Positions 40,902 to 49,149 of a stretch of DNA of 64,000 bases are shown one piece after another (the stretch's first letter is position 1; every line of letters starts with the position of its first letter). Under the pieces are notes generated by a model. That model did not search any database, was not told the origin of the DNA, and worked only from the letters and a program-made list of their open reading frames with translations. A program made the position numbers and the translations under genes. The stretch is from Mesorhizobium sp. NZP2298. Its GTDB lineage: Bacteria > Pseudomonadota > Alphaproteobacteria > Rhizobiales > Rhizobiaceae. The stretch covers positions 2,058,001 to 2,122,000 of the forward strand of contig NZ_CP033365.1 in NCBI RefSeq assembly GCF_013170825.1, read 5' to 3'.

Positions 40902-42320
40902 ATGTTGATTGTCGTCAACAGGGAAGATGGGCTGGGCGGCCGACTGCTGGCGATGGCCAATGCGAAGGCCCTGGCCGACAGGCTCGGCTACCGCTTCGGT
41001 TTCACCTGGAGCAGCCGGGATATCATCGACCAGGAATCGCATACCGTCGATGTGGTCGGGAAGATCTTCTCCGCGGACTTCATCGACAAGCACTGGCTGG
41101 GCGAGACGATCAAGGTTGCCGATTTCGGTGTCCTCGGCGGCACGGCCTTCGCACCGTCGGACCTTGAGGCGGCTGCAAGAGGGGGAAAGCTGCGCGGCTG
41201 GATCTGCGACGACTTCGACGTTCTCGATTTCTTCCGTGACCAGGGTGTTCAACCGGCTCGGTCCGAAGCGCTGCGGGCCTTCGGGTTCGCGCCGGCCGTG
41301 CGGCAGGCCCTGGATGCCGCCGGCAAATGCCGCTTTCCCGGCCCGATGGCCGCCTTGCATCTTCGCAGTGGCGACATCGTCTACGGCCACCATCGCAGAA
41401 GGCTGGTTTTCGCCGACAAGGTTATCCCTTCGACCCTGGCCAAGGCTGTTGTGTCGGAGCTCTCATCGAAGGGCCTGACGACGCTCCTTGTCGGCCAGGA
41501 TCGCGCGACGCTCGATTATGTCGGCGCGCAAACCGGGGCAATGCGGACCGACGATTTCGGTGCCGCGGACTTCAAGGGAGAGGAGGCGCTCAGCGCATTC
41601 TTCGAGATGGCGCTGATGGCAAGGTGCCAGCAGATCCATGCCGGCAACAGCATCTACGCGGTGGTTGCGTCCGTCATGGGCGAGGTCCCGTGCCTGGACA
41701 TCAGCGCGCTGTTCAGCAAGCCGCGCGCGACGGAAATCATCATGCAGGAATTGCAGGCGCATCAAGCCGACTATCATCCCCTTGAAGCCGCCTTTGGCTA
41801 CCAATGGTCGTTCCTGTCGCTGGAAGACAAGATCGACCCGGCGCGGGCGAGGGAGTTGCTGGAAAAAGCCCAGGCGCTGGATCCGGAAAACGACGCCTAT
41901 GACCTGAAGCTGGCGGCGGCGCATTTTCGCGAAGGCAATTATCCGGCCGGCGAGGCCATGCTGAAATCGCTGATGATCAGCCAATCCCGGCTGCGTTCCA
42001 AAATTCCGTTGCCGATGATGGACATCCTGACCGACCGGATTGGCGGCTTCCTGACGATGGCCAGGGATTTCGAGGTCTTTTTCGCGGCGGCAAGGGCCGG
42101 CTATCCCTACGCCATGGCGTGCTCGGCCTATATCCTGCTCGAAGTGCTGGAGGACAGAAAGTCGGCGATGGAGATGGCGGCAAGGTTGGTGAAGATCGAG
42201 CCTGGAAATGCGATCTTCAGGAGAATCAGGCGGCGGATCGAGCTTGGCAAGAAGCCGAAATCCGGTCGGCTGGCGAAAGCACGGTGGCGGCTCGGCCGGC
42301 TGAAGACGTTCTGGATCTGA
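40902..42320 (+). CDS. Putative fucosyltransferase-like protein with TPR-like C-terminus, paralogue 2
   Basis: This 472-residue paralogue is collinear with the protein at 39379-40800 over its full length, sharing DGLGGRLLAM, RFGFTW, HWLGE, GWICDDF, MAALHLRSGDI, GQDRATLDY, EMALMARC, DYHPLEAAFGYQ and the TPR-like LEKAQALDPENDAYDLK. The start at 40902 is preceded by GGCGGAGG; upstream in-frame codons lie in the fcl remnant. His153, Arg155 and Asp158 form the motif. The basic C-terminus (RRRIELGKKPKSGRLAKARWR) is unique to this copy and could touch the membrane. Acceptor and sugar specificity are unknown; two diverged copies suggest two linkages. Confidence 0.7.
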   Translation: MLIVVNREDGLGGRLLAMANAKALADRLGYRFGFTWSSRDIIDQESHTVDVVGKIFSADFIDKHWLGETIKVADFGVLGGTAFAPSDLEAAARGGKLRGWICDDFDVLDFFRDQGVQPARSEALRAFGFAPAVRQALDAAGKCRFPGPMAALHLRSGDIVYGHHRRRLVFADKVIPSTLAKAVVSELSSKGLTTLLVGQDRATLDYVGAQTGAMRTDDFGAADFKGEEALSAFFEMALMARCQQIHAGNSIYAVVASVMGEVPCLDISALFSKPRATEIIMQELQAHQADYHPLEAAFGYQWSFLSLEDKIDPARARELLEKAQALDPENDAYDLKLAAAHFREGNYPAGEAMLKSLMISQSRLRSKIPLPMMDILTDRIGGFLTMARDFEVFFAAARAGYPYAMACSAYILLEVLEDRKSAMEMAARLVKIEPGNAIFRRIRRRIELGKKPKSGRLAKARWRLGRLKTFWI

Positions 42321-42451
42321 CGCCGGACGGTGCGATTGCCGCGCCGTATTGAAGACCCGATCTACAACAGGCGATGGAGGGCACCATCTGCCGACCCACT
42401 GATCTGGTGTCTGGGATCAAGCCCGCCAAGCTCATTGCAATGTAACCCCCG

Positions 42452-44206
42452 TTAGGGGCCATCGGCCTTCGCTGACGCCATATTCGGCTGCAATCTTTGC
42501 GCGTCAGGCTCGAGGTAGTGCAGTGACAGATCTATCGAATTCCAGTGCACGGAGTCGGAGAACAACCCAAAGATGTCACCGCTGGTGAATTGCGGAGGGC
42601 GGGACGTCGCGGCGAAGAGCGACTCGTCGTATTCGGACGCGATGTCGGCGGGACTATACCCCATCAATTCCAGCACGGTGGGAACGATCTGGAAATGGCT
42701 CGCCTTGCCGCGATTGGCCGCGGCGCCGATTGCGAAACGCGCCCTCAGCGTCGGATCGGCGGTATAGGCCATCAATGGAACAAGACCCACACGCGGATCG
42801 GGATCATAGATGGTGCAGTGGGTCGATTTGCCGACTTTCATCGCCTGTCCGTGGTCGGACGTATAGATCATCGCGGTATTCGAAAGATCGGCGCTCTCGA
42901 ACAGCTTTTTCATGAAGTGGTCGACCGACCAGCGGACCGCATTGCGGTACGACGCCAAGCGTGTCGCGACCGTGTCCTTGCCGGCCGACGTGACTGTCGG
43001 TCCGTAGACGGCTTCCGATGCAGGATAGGACCAGTCATAGGGAAAATGCGCGCCGTTCTTATTGGCGTAAATGAAGACTGGCCGGCTGCCGGCCAACTCG
43101 CCGCGTAGGATGTCGATCAACCGGAAATCGGCGCGGTCCATCTGCACGTCGTCTATGAAATAGGCCTTGTCGATGTCACGCTTTTCTCGCACCGTCATGA
43201 AATTCGTGCTCCCCAGGAGGACGACTGCCTTGGCGGTCGACTGCGCGTCGATATATACCGTTCGGTATCCGGCCTTCTTCGCGTATTGCCAGATCGTTGG
43301 GTTGGTATTGACGGAATGGGCGAGATCGCGGCGCGACGCCGTGAGGCGCAGTATGGCGTTCGAATAAACACTGCAGTCGCCGCCGGACACGGCGGGACCG
43401 AAATCGACGAATCTGTCGGCGAGGGCGGCGATGTTAGGTGTGTACGAATTGCCAGGCGAGAGATCGACGAAATCGGCGCGAACGCTTTCGTCGATCATCA
43501 TGACGATGTTGCGAGGCCTGACCTGCGCCGTGGCGTTCCATGTGACGGCGCGGCGCTCCGGGGCGCCTTGTGTCACGATCCGCTCCGCGGCCATTGCGGA
43601 CAGAGCCAGCGGAGCAAACTGCTTCGGCAGGCCGGAGGAGCCGCCTCCGTCCTTGGCATAGACCACGGCTGCAATAATCAGGATCGGCAGCAGTGGGAGC
43701 CACGCCATGCGCCCTACCCATCTCGAGAGCCGGGCGCCTGTCACTGCCGGCGGAATCGAAATCGACGTCACGCCAAAGGCCATGATCGCCACGGCGGGCC
43801 AGATCAGCCGATCGTAGAAACCGGCGGCCTCGCCGATGGAATTGCGGCTCGCCCAGAGGGAAAGGATATCGAAGACCGACAGATCGGCGTGACTTGCCTG
43901 GAAATAGACCCAGGCTGCCGCGCTCGACAGTGCAAGCGGCACGGCCCATAACAGGCGTGTGACGAACCGGGGCTGGAATGACGCAAACAACAACGCCACC
44001 ATGGCCAGTCCCCAGATTGCGAGGAATGGAGCCAGGGTGGTGAAGCGCCCGTTGGCGAAGAGATTTCCGACGCGGTCCCAGAAGTCGAAACTGGTGATCG
44101 CCACGAAAACGGCGATCATGGTCAATTTGGCACATAGGGCTGCTACGCCCCAGCGATTGCGATGATGGGTCGGAGCCTGATCGATGCGTTCACCCGTGCC
44201 AGGCAT
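42452..44206 (-). CDS. EptA-like membrane transferase of the alkaline phosphatase/sulfatase superfamily
   Basis: This 584-residue protein has five membrane helices (about residues 20-42, 57-78, 82-103, 134-153 and 168-185) followed by a periplasmic catalytic domain. RNIVMMIDESVRADF (about residues 232-246) supplies the metal Asp/Glu. SGGDCSVYSNAI (about residues 274-285) aligns with the nucleophile region of phosphoethanolamine transferases, with Ser279 the best candidate. ANKNGAHFPYDWSYP and YTSDHGQAM give further metal ligands. A formylglycine sulfatase motif is absent. It probably transfers a phospho-head group to a surface glycolipid or polysaccharide. The start at 44206 follows GGGGGG; a longer start is possible. 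It converges on the fucose locus. Confidence 0.75.
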   Translation of the reverse strand: MPGTGERIDQAPTHHRNRWGVAALCAKLTMIAVFVAITSFDFWDRVGNLFANGRFTTLAPFLAIWGLAMVALLFASFQPRFVTRLLWAVPLALSSAAAWVYFQASHADLSVFDILSLWASRNSIGEAAGFYDRLIWPAVAIMAFGVTSISIPPAVTGARLSRWVGRMAWLPLLPILIIAAVVYAKDGGGSSGLPKQFAPLALSAMAAERIVTQGAPERRAVTWNATAQVRPRNIVMMIDESVRADFVDLSPGNSYTPNIAALADRFVDFGPAVSGGDCSVYSNAILRLTASRRDLAHSVNTNPTIWQYAKKAGYRTVYIDAQSTAKAVVLLGSTNFMTVREKRDIDKAYFIDDVQMDRADFRLIDILRGELAGSRPVFIYANKNGAHFPYDWSYPASEAVYGPTVTSAGKDTVATRLASYRNAVRWSVDHFMKKLFESADLSNTAMIYTSDHGQAMKVGKSTHCTIYDPDPRVGLVPLMAYTADPTLRARFAIGAAANRGKASHFQIVPTVLELMGYSPADIASEYDESLFAATSRPPQFTSGDIFGLFSDSVHWNSIDLSLHYLEPDAQRLQPNMASAKADGP

Positions 44207-44780
44207 GACGACCCCCCGTATTTTGTAGAGTATTGACGACAAAGCCGCGGTGATCGTTGCGTTGGACGTGCACAGGTCTCGGAGACGATTCCGAACCGCG
44301 GACAACCCACCCGGCCGCCCCTGAAAGACCGCCGTTCAGACAGCGTTCCAAGAAGCTGCCGCCGCGCATCGGAGCCTTGTTCGGTGACCAGCGGTCAGCG
44401 AAGCGTTCGCTCGTACAGCTTGGTTCGTGCGTCGATCGGCGACGGAGCCATTGGCCAAATGCTCGCGTGCGCTGCAGTTCTTCGAACTCCAGCCGCGATA
44501 CTCCTTGCCACGTCAAACCGATCTCCTGGCGTAGCATCAGCGTTTCAAGATCGCTGCCGTTGCGCTTGATCAGTTGGCGAGGTTGGTCTTCCGGTATGCT
44601 CCTTGCTCCACCAGATAATCATGGTCTGCAGTCACCTGCCATGCGTATGCGGTTGTCCGGCGGCCACGCTATGGCGGGTGGGCCTTGAGCAGCCTAACTA
44701 ACCTGATGCCTCATGGGCCTTCAGTTCCATCAATATGTGCCGATCTGAAACCCGTAGCTTCATTCATATGAAGGAAGCCG
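44207..44780. other. Gene-poor, probably degenerate stretch
   Basis: No open frame here resembles a protein family I know, and the frames of 60-140 codons on both strands read as compositional shadows or scrambled residues. The stretch separates the EptA-like gene from the integrase remnant and looks like decayed island DNA. Confidence 0.5.
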
Positions 44781-44847
44781 GTGTGCGATTCCCCCAACTG
44801 CTGGCTTTCGCGACAGCCCGCCTCTACCTCGACCCCAAGCGAAAAGA

Positions 44848-45048
44848 ATGGGTCGGATCGACAGCCAATGCGGCGTGATGCATCGGCTCGGGAAGGGCGT
44901 TGCGGAAACAAACAAGCGTCAGCCGCCGGTGCGGCTGGGAAGGCGAATCAGCGCACATTTGCGCGGATGGAAGATGCTCGACGACATCGCGCGTGACGAG
45001 CCGCCGGGCAGGCCGGTGAACCCGTATCGGTCTATCTGGGTGTCGTGA
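44848..45048 (+). pseudogene. Tyrosine recombinase (integrase) remnant
   Basis: About 67 codons read MGRIDSQCGVMHRLGKG, then ETNKRQPPVRLGRRISAHLRGWK and end at a stop. The T-N-K-R-Q-P-P-V-R followed by an L-A-H-L-R-x-W-like segment is characteristic of the central part of rhizobial phage-type integrases, before the catalytic His-x-x-Arg. The N-terminal part and the R/H/Y catalytic C-terminus are missing. It ends 130 bp from the 3' end of a tRNA-Val gene, the classical integration position. Confidence 0.6.
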
Positions 45049-45176
45049 GCCACATGGGGCGCGGCGTGGCGATAAGGTCTATTACCACCACGTTGATTTT
45101 CAGAGGAACGCGGCCGAGGTTTGGGCCGGATTTCCGTGCCAACCGGCAGAAGGGCTTAGCTGGGTATTTGAAAGGA

Positions 45177-45251
45177 TGGTGGGCGTGACAGGGATTGAAC
45201 CTGTGACCCCTGCAATGTCAATGCAGTGCTCTCCCGCTGAGCTACACGCCC
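45177..45251 (-). tRNA. tRNA-Val (anticodon GAC)
   Basis: The minus strand folds as a complete tRNA: acceptor GGGCGTG/CACGCCC, D-arm GCTC...GAGC, anticodon stem CTGCA/TGCAG with loop TTGACAT, T-arm ACAGG-TTCAATC-CCTGT and an encoded ACCA end. The GAC anticodon reads GUC (and GUU) valine codons. The 3' end faces the integrase remnant. Confidence 0.96.
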
Positions 45252-45356
45252 ATCCGAAGCCGCGCATACACCACTTTTGGTCCGGCGCGTCAATAGCAGG
45301 AAAAAGGAAAGAAGGCGTCGTCTCGCCGCAGCGGCGATGCCTTCGCGGAAAGCGGC

Positions 45357-45719
45357 TCAGGCCGCCTGCAGCATCTTCTCGACCTCATTGACGAGATCGC
45401 GCAGATGGAAGGGTTTTGATAGCACCTTGGCGTCTTTCGGCGCCTTGGAATCCGGGTTCAGCGCAACAGCGGCGAAACCGGTGATGAACATGACCTTGAG
45501 GTCGGGATCGATCTCGGTGGCGCGTCGTGCCAACTCGATCCCGTCCATCTCCGGCATGACGATGTCGGTCAACAGCAGCGAGAACGGCTCTTCGCGCAGC
45601 CGCTCGTAGGCGCTGGCGCCGTTGTCGAAATCGCTGACCTGGTAGCCGGCGCGTTCCAGCGCCTTGACGAGGAACCGACGCATATCGTCGTCGTCTTCCG
45701 CCAGAAGAATGCGTGCCAT
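45357..45719 (-). CDS. cpdR: CpdR-type single-domain response regulator
   Basis: This 120-residue receiver domain has no output domain. It shows the acidic pocket LLAEDDDDMRRFL, phospho-acceptor Asp52 in LLLTDIVMPEMDGIELARRA and the switch VMFITGFAAVAL, and ends KVLSKPFHLRDLVNEVEKMLQ. The sequence matches alphaproteobacterial CpdR closely as I remember it. CpdR, controlled by the CckA-ChpT phosphorelay, primes ClpXP for degradation of cell-cycle proteins such as CtrA pathway and PdeA-type substrates. In rhizobia it is needed for normal cell division and bacteroid development. It is monocistronic and divergent from the amidohydrolase gene. Confidence 0.92.
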   Translation of the reverse strand: MARILLAEDDDDMRRFLVKALERAGYQVSDFDNGASAYERLREEPFSLLLTDIVMPEMDGIELARRATEIDPDLKVMFITGFAAVALNPDSKAPKDAKVLSKPFHLRDLVNEVEKMLQAA

Positions 45720-45807
45720 GATATCCCGTCCGAATCACCCGCCCGAGACTGCCGCCCGGGCAGCCCGTTAACCATCCTGTATATGAGGAGGTGACGGTAA
45801 ACATCAA

Positions 45808-46824
45808 GTGAACGCGGCGAAGCATTATCCGCATTCGGCAAGGCGATGCGGATGGCGAAATGCTGGACATGCGGCCAGCAAGGTGGCACTTTCATGCGAT
45901 GATGCATTGGTGTTTTCGGGTTCGTGCAAATTGAAGACGGCAGCCGAGGATTTTTCGGTCGTTCAACCCTTCGAAATCCGATCGGGCGCCGAGCAGCGCG
46001 TCCCCTTCCTGTTCAACTCGCCGCATAGCGGTCGCTACTATCCCGAGCGGTTCCTTGCCATGGCAAGGCTCGACCGCAACGCCATCCGCCGCTCGGAGGA
46101 TTGCTACGTCGATGAATTGTTCGGCGGCGCCGTGGCGCTGGGCGCACCGATGCTGGCGGCGAATTTCCCTCGCGCCTATCTCGACGTCAATCGCGAGCCA
46201 TGGGAACTCGACCCGCGCATGTTCGCCGAGCCGGTGCCATCCTTCTGCAACATCCGCTCGGCGCGGGTGGCGGGCGGGCTTGGCACCGTGCCGAAGCTGG
46301 TGGGCGAGGGGCTCGACATTTATTCCGGCCGCTTGCCGCTGGCCGAAGCCGTTGCCCGCATCGAGGCCGTCTACAAACCCTATCACGAAACGCTGAAGCG
46401 GCTTTTGACCAGGACCCATGCCCGCTTCGGCTTTGCCGTGCTGATCGACTGCCATTCGATGCCGGCGAGCATCCGTGTTGGCGACAGCGGACTGCGGCCC
46501 GATTTCATCATCGGCGACCGTTTCGGCATTTCGGCCACCGCTGCCCTGACCGAGACAGCGATCGGCCTGCTGACCGCCATGGGCTATACCGTCGCCCACA
46601 ACAAGCCTTATGCAGGCGGCTTCATCACCGAGCATTATGGCCGCCCGGCGCGCCATCTGCATGCGTTGCAGATCGAGGTCAATCGCGGGCTCTACATGAA
46701 TGAGCGGACGTTTGAGAAGGCCGCCGGCTTCGACGCGCTGGCCGATGACCTGACGCGATTTTCAGCGGATCTGATGGCAATGCCGGACCATCACTTCATC
46801 GACCTGCCGCTGGCCGCGGAGTGA
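45808..46824 (+). CDS. N-formylglutamate amidohydrolase
   Basis: The conserved FGase domain runs from PFLFNSPHSGRYYPERFL through ANFPRAYLDVNREPWELDPRMF, VLIDCHSMPASI, GGFITEHYGRPARHLHALQIEVNR and LYMNE, all landmarks of HutG-type enzymes that release formate from N-formylglutamate in histidine degradation. No other hut gene is adjacent. The start is uncertain: GTG at 45808 has a distant GAGGAGG, while GTG at 45910 or TTG at 45931 would give a more usual length (about 300 residues) but lacks a clear ribosome site. The first 45 residues are not family-like, so a later start is likely. It is a paralogue of the gene at 4600. Confidence 0.85.
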   Translation: MNAAKHYPHSARRCGWRNAGHAASKVALSCDDALVFSGSCKLKTAAEDFSVVQPFEIRSGAEQRVPFLFNSPHSGRYYPERFLAMARLDRNAIRRSEDCYVDELFGGAVALGAPMLAANFPRAYLDVNREPWELDPRMFAEPVPSFCNIRSARVAGGLGTVPKLVGEGLDIYSGRLPLAEAVARIEAVYKPYHETLKRLLTRTHARFGFAVLIDCHSMPASIRVGDSGLRPDFIIGDRFGISATAALTETAIGLLTAMGYTVAHNKPYAGGFITEHYGRPARHLHALQIEVNRGLYMNERTFEKAAGFDALADDLTRFSADLMAMPDHHFIDLPLAAE

Positions 46825-46835
46825 AATCAGGTCGT

Positions 46836-46880
46836 GCATGTCGTTGTCGCGAAACCGCCAGGCACTCCTCTGCGACATGC
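46836..46880. repeat. Short rhizobial palindromic repeat, copy 2
   Basis: GCATGTCGTTGTCGCGAAAC opens and CTGCGACATGC closes this diverged copy of the element at 25307-25352. It lies just after the amidohydrolase stop codon and before the small-RNA terminator. Confidence 0.55.
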
Positions 46881-46897
46881 CATTGAAACCGCAGCGT

Positions 46898-46930
46898 AAA
46901 AAAAGACCGCATCGTTTTCACGATACGGTC
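46898..46930 (-). terminator. Rho-independent terminator of the small RNA
   Basis: On the minus strand GACCGTATCGT-GAAA-ACGATGCGGTC forms an 11-bp stem (one mismatch) with a GAAA tetraloop, followed by seven Ts. No protein gene ends in front of it on this strand, which implies a non-coding transcript. Confidence 0.88.
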
Positions 46931-46982
46931 GAAGTCTAGGGAGGAAACGCCCAAGGAGGGCATGGACAGGAAAACCTGTCCG
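46898..46982 (-). ncRNA. Small regulatory RNA, suhB/MmgR (alpha-r8)-like
   Basis: About 85 nt are predicted from a promoter at 46989-47016 to the terminator at 46898. The RNA would fold into three hairpins: GGACAGG-TTTT-CCTGTCC (46964-46981), GCCC-TCCTT-GGGC (46949-46961) and the terminator. The first two are separated from the third by the single-stranded CTCCCT-containing linker (GTTTCCTCCCTAGACTTC), which is anti-Shine-Dalgarno-like. This matches the layout of the rhizobial MmgR RNA (Rfam suhB family), found next to suhB-type genes and linked in Sinorhizobium to polyhydroxybutyrate granule control. It diverges from the IMPase-family gene at 47172. The family name is from memory of its architecture. 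Confidence 0.75.
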
Positions 46983-46988
46983 AGGTCG

Positions 46989-47016
46989 AGGGTATTGTGC
47001 GGTGCACAAATGTCAA
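46989..47016 (-). promoter_or_regulatory. Sigma70-type promoter of the small RNA
   Basis: On the minus strand a perfect TTGACA (47016-47011) is followed after 16 bp by TACCCT (46994-46989). A start near 46982 would place the 5' end right at the first hairpin. Confidence 0.65.
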
Positions 47017-47171
47017 GCGATCTTCAGGCTTTTTTAAATCAGAGTGATGTGGAAATTGCGTTTCGATGACGTTGATGTGACATTTTGGCAACATCTGTCC
47101 CGGCGAATAAATCGATAAACAGGCTTGTTTTGGCGGGGAAGTGTCGGCAGAGCCCGGTTGGGCACTCGGCA

Positions 47172-47960
47172 ATGCGGGAGAATCAGTTGGACGTCAGCAT
47201 CGATTTCATGCGCCGTATCGCGCAGGCGGCAGCCGCGGAAACCCTGCCGCGCTTTCGCGCCCAGGGTGCCGTGGCCAACAAGGAGAAGGGCAGTTTCGAT
47301 CCGGTCACGGAAGCCGATCGGGAGACGGAACGCGCCATCAGGGCGCTGATATCGGCTCAGTATCCCGACCATGGCATTCTCGGCGAGGAGCATGGCAGCG
47401 AGAACATCTCCAGCCGACATGTCTGGGTGATCGACCCGATCGACGGCACGCGGGCCTTCATCTCCGGCCTGCCGGTGTGGGGGACGCTGGTCGGGCTGAC
47501 GGTCGACGGCGACGCGGTTGCCGGCATGATGGCGCAGCCCTTCACCGGCGAACTGTTCTACGCCAACGCCTCCGGCTCGCACTATGAAGGGCCGGGCGGA
47601 CCGCGCCAACTTTCGACCCGCAAGACGACAAAACTCGACGAGGCAACGCTGTTCACCACGACGCCGGCGCTGTTCAAGGGCAAGGCCCGCACGCGCTATG
47701 ACGCGTTCGAGAAGCAGGTCCAGCTCGCCCGCTACGGCGCCGATTGCTATGCCTTCGCCATGATCGCCTCGGGAAGCGTCGACATCGTCGCCGACCCCGG
47801 CCTGAAGCCCTACGATATCGTGGCGCTGATCCCGATCATCGAGAAGGCGGGTGGTGTCGTCACCACCTTCGATGGCGGACCGGCGGAAAAGGGTGGAGAT
47901 GTGCTGGCGGCGGCGACGCCGGAGCTTCACGCGGCCGCCATGGCTGCCCTGCGCGGCTGA
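47172..47960 (+). CDS. hisN: Inositol-monophosphatase-family phosphatase, probable histidinol-phosphatase
   Basis: This 262-residue Mg/Li-dependent phosphatase starts at 47172 (MRENQLDVSIDFMRRIAQ). Motifs are DPVTEADRETERAIRALI (about residues 41-58), GEEHGSEN, the metal site VWVIDPIDGTRAFISGLPVWG (about residues 76-97) and the C-terminal ADPGLKPYDIVALIPIIEKAGG. The AFISGLPVWGTL form of the DPIDGT motif is typical of HisN-type histidinol-phosphate phosphatases rather than SuhB. It would dephosphorylate L-histidinol phosphate in histidine synthesis. It converges on the AraC gene with a six-base gap. SuhB-like inositol phosphatase activity is the alternative. Confidence 0.82.
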   Translation: MRENQLDVSIDFMRRIAQAAAAETLPRFRAQGAVANKEKGSFDPVTEADRETERAIRALISAQYPDHGILGEEHGSENISSRHVWVIDPIDGTRAFISGLPVWGTLVGLTVDGDAVAGMMAQPFTGELFYANASGSHYEGPGGPRQLSTRKTTKLDEATLFTTTPALFKGKARTRYDAFEKQVQLARYGADCYAFAMIASGSVDIVADPGLKPYDIVALIPIIEKAGGVVTTFDGGPAEKGGDVLAAATPELHAAAMAALRG

Positions 47961-47966
47961 TCGGCT

Positions 47967-48797
47967 TCAGCGCGATCTGATCGAGCGCCGGAATTCCGCC
48001 GGCGTACGGCCATAGACCTGCTTGAACGACGCGCTGAAATGGCTGTGGCTGGAAAAGCCGAGGTCCATGCCCAGCGTGGTCAGATTGTCGTAGCGGCCGA
48101 GCAGGTCGAGCCCGCGCGCCAGACGCAGGCGCAGATGATAGCGATAGAGCGGCATGGCCTCGACCTGCTGGAACACCTGGGTCAGATAGACCGGCGAAAC
48201 GCCGACCTCGGCGGCGATCTCGGCCAGCGTCCAGCGCCGCGACAGGTCCGACGACAGCACGAGCTTGGCCCGGTCGACCAGCTTCTGCCGTCCGGGGCTG
48301 GCACCCGCGACATGCGAGGTGCGCTCGCCGAGCGAGCGCCGCACCAGTGTCAGGGCAAGCGTCTCGGCTTCCAGCGTTTCGGCGATACCGCGGCTCAGGC
48401 TGTGGCGCAGCATTGCCACCAGTGCCTGAGCGCGCGGGTCGATGCGCCGGCGCTGGCGCCGAAACGCCAGGCGGTCGCCTGCACGCATCTGCTCCTTCGG
48501 CGCCAGTTCGCGCAATTGGCCCTCCTCCATGACGAGGTCTAGGCAGGCATCGCCGCCCTCGACGGGGTGGCTGACCCGATAGGGCTCGGCCTCATTGAAG
48601 AACAGCAGCTGGTTGGCTTCCGCGACAGCGTCGTTGCGGCCGACATGGCGCACGAAGACGCCGCGATAGGGAAACACCAAATGCGTGGCCGACGTGCATT
48701 CTTCATCACTCCTGTGACGGCATTCGCCGCTGCAGACGATGTCCCGCACCCTGACGATGCCGGTATCGAGAAGCGGCTGAACCGTGAATAGTGACAT
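47967..48797 (-). CDS. AraC family transcriptional regulator
   Basis: This 276-residue regulator has an N-terminal cupin-like sensing half (HLVFPYRGVFVRHVGRNDAVAEANQLLFFNEAEPYRVSHP; about residues 35-75) and a C-terminal double HTH: RWTLAEIAAEVGVSPVYLTQVFQQVEAM and YDNLTTLGMDLGFSSHSHFSASFKQVYGRTPAEFR. The start at 48797 removes 17 poorly conserved residues. The inducer and targets are unknown; the neighbouring genes do not form an obvious regulon. Confidence 0.9.
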   Translation of the reverse strand: MSLFTVQPLLDTGIVRVRDIVCSGECRHRSDEECTSATHLVFPYRGVFVRHVGRNDAVAEANQLLFFNEAEPYRVSHPVEGGDACLDLVMEEGQLRELAPKEQMRAGDRLAFRRQRRRIDPRAQALVAMLRHSLSRGIAETLEAETLALTLVRRSLGERTSHVAGASPGRQKLVDRAKLVLSSDLSRRWTLAEIAAEVGVSPVYLTQVFQQVEAMPLYRYHLRLRLARGLDLLGRYDNLTTLGMDLGFSSHSHFSASFKQVYGRTPAEFRRSIRSR

Positions 48798-48900
48798 GGC
48801 GGCTGCGCTTTCCTCTCGCCGAAAATCACCCCGGCATCGCGGTGGCACTTTACGCGAACGGCCTGCCCATTCCTGTCAGGAGACTTCTCGAAAACGCGCC

Positions 48901-49146
48901 TCAGTCCCGCAATTGGCGCTTGAACTCCGAATAGACCTGGCCGCGTGACAGGCCGATGTCCTTGAGCTGTTCGTCGCTCATTTCGAGCAAGGCAAGGCGG
49001 CTTCGGCGTTTCTCCATCTGACCGCCAAGCCATCTGGCCACGGCAACACATTGGGCGAGCAGGGGCCGCCGGAGGGTTTCGGTGCGGATTGCCGGCGCCG
49101 GGCCTGGGCCAGCCAGGCGTTGCGCCGCTGCATGATCGGGGCGCAT
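48901..49146 (-). CDS. DUF1127 domain protein
   Basis: This 81-residue basic protein ends in the DUF1127 (YjiS-like) motif RRSRLALLEMSDEQLKDIGLSRGQVYSEF. The first 35 residues are Ala/Pro/Arg-rich. Small DUF1127 proteins in alphaproteobacteria affect RNA turnover and phosphate or carbon responses. It starts three bases after the Cys-rich small gene, so the two share a transcript. Confidence 0.85.
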   Translation of the reverse strand: MRPDHAAAQRLAGPGPAPAIRTETLRRPLLAQCVAVARWLGGQMEKRRSRLALLEMSDEQLKDIGLSRGQVYSEFKRQLRD

Positions 49147-49149
49147 GGC

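Noticed and set aside
44257..44688. A 143-codon plus-strand frame in the gap beside the EptA-like gene
   Set aside because: Ser/Arg/Pro-rich composition, no family resemblance and no ribosome-binding site.
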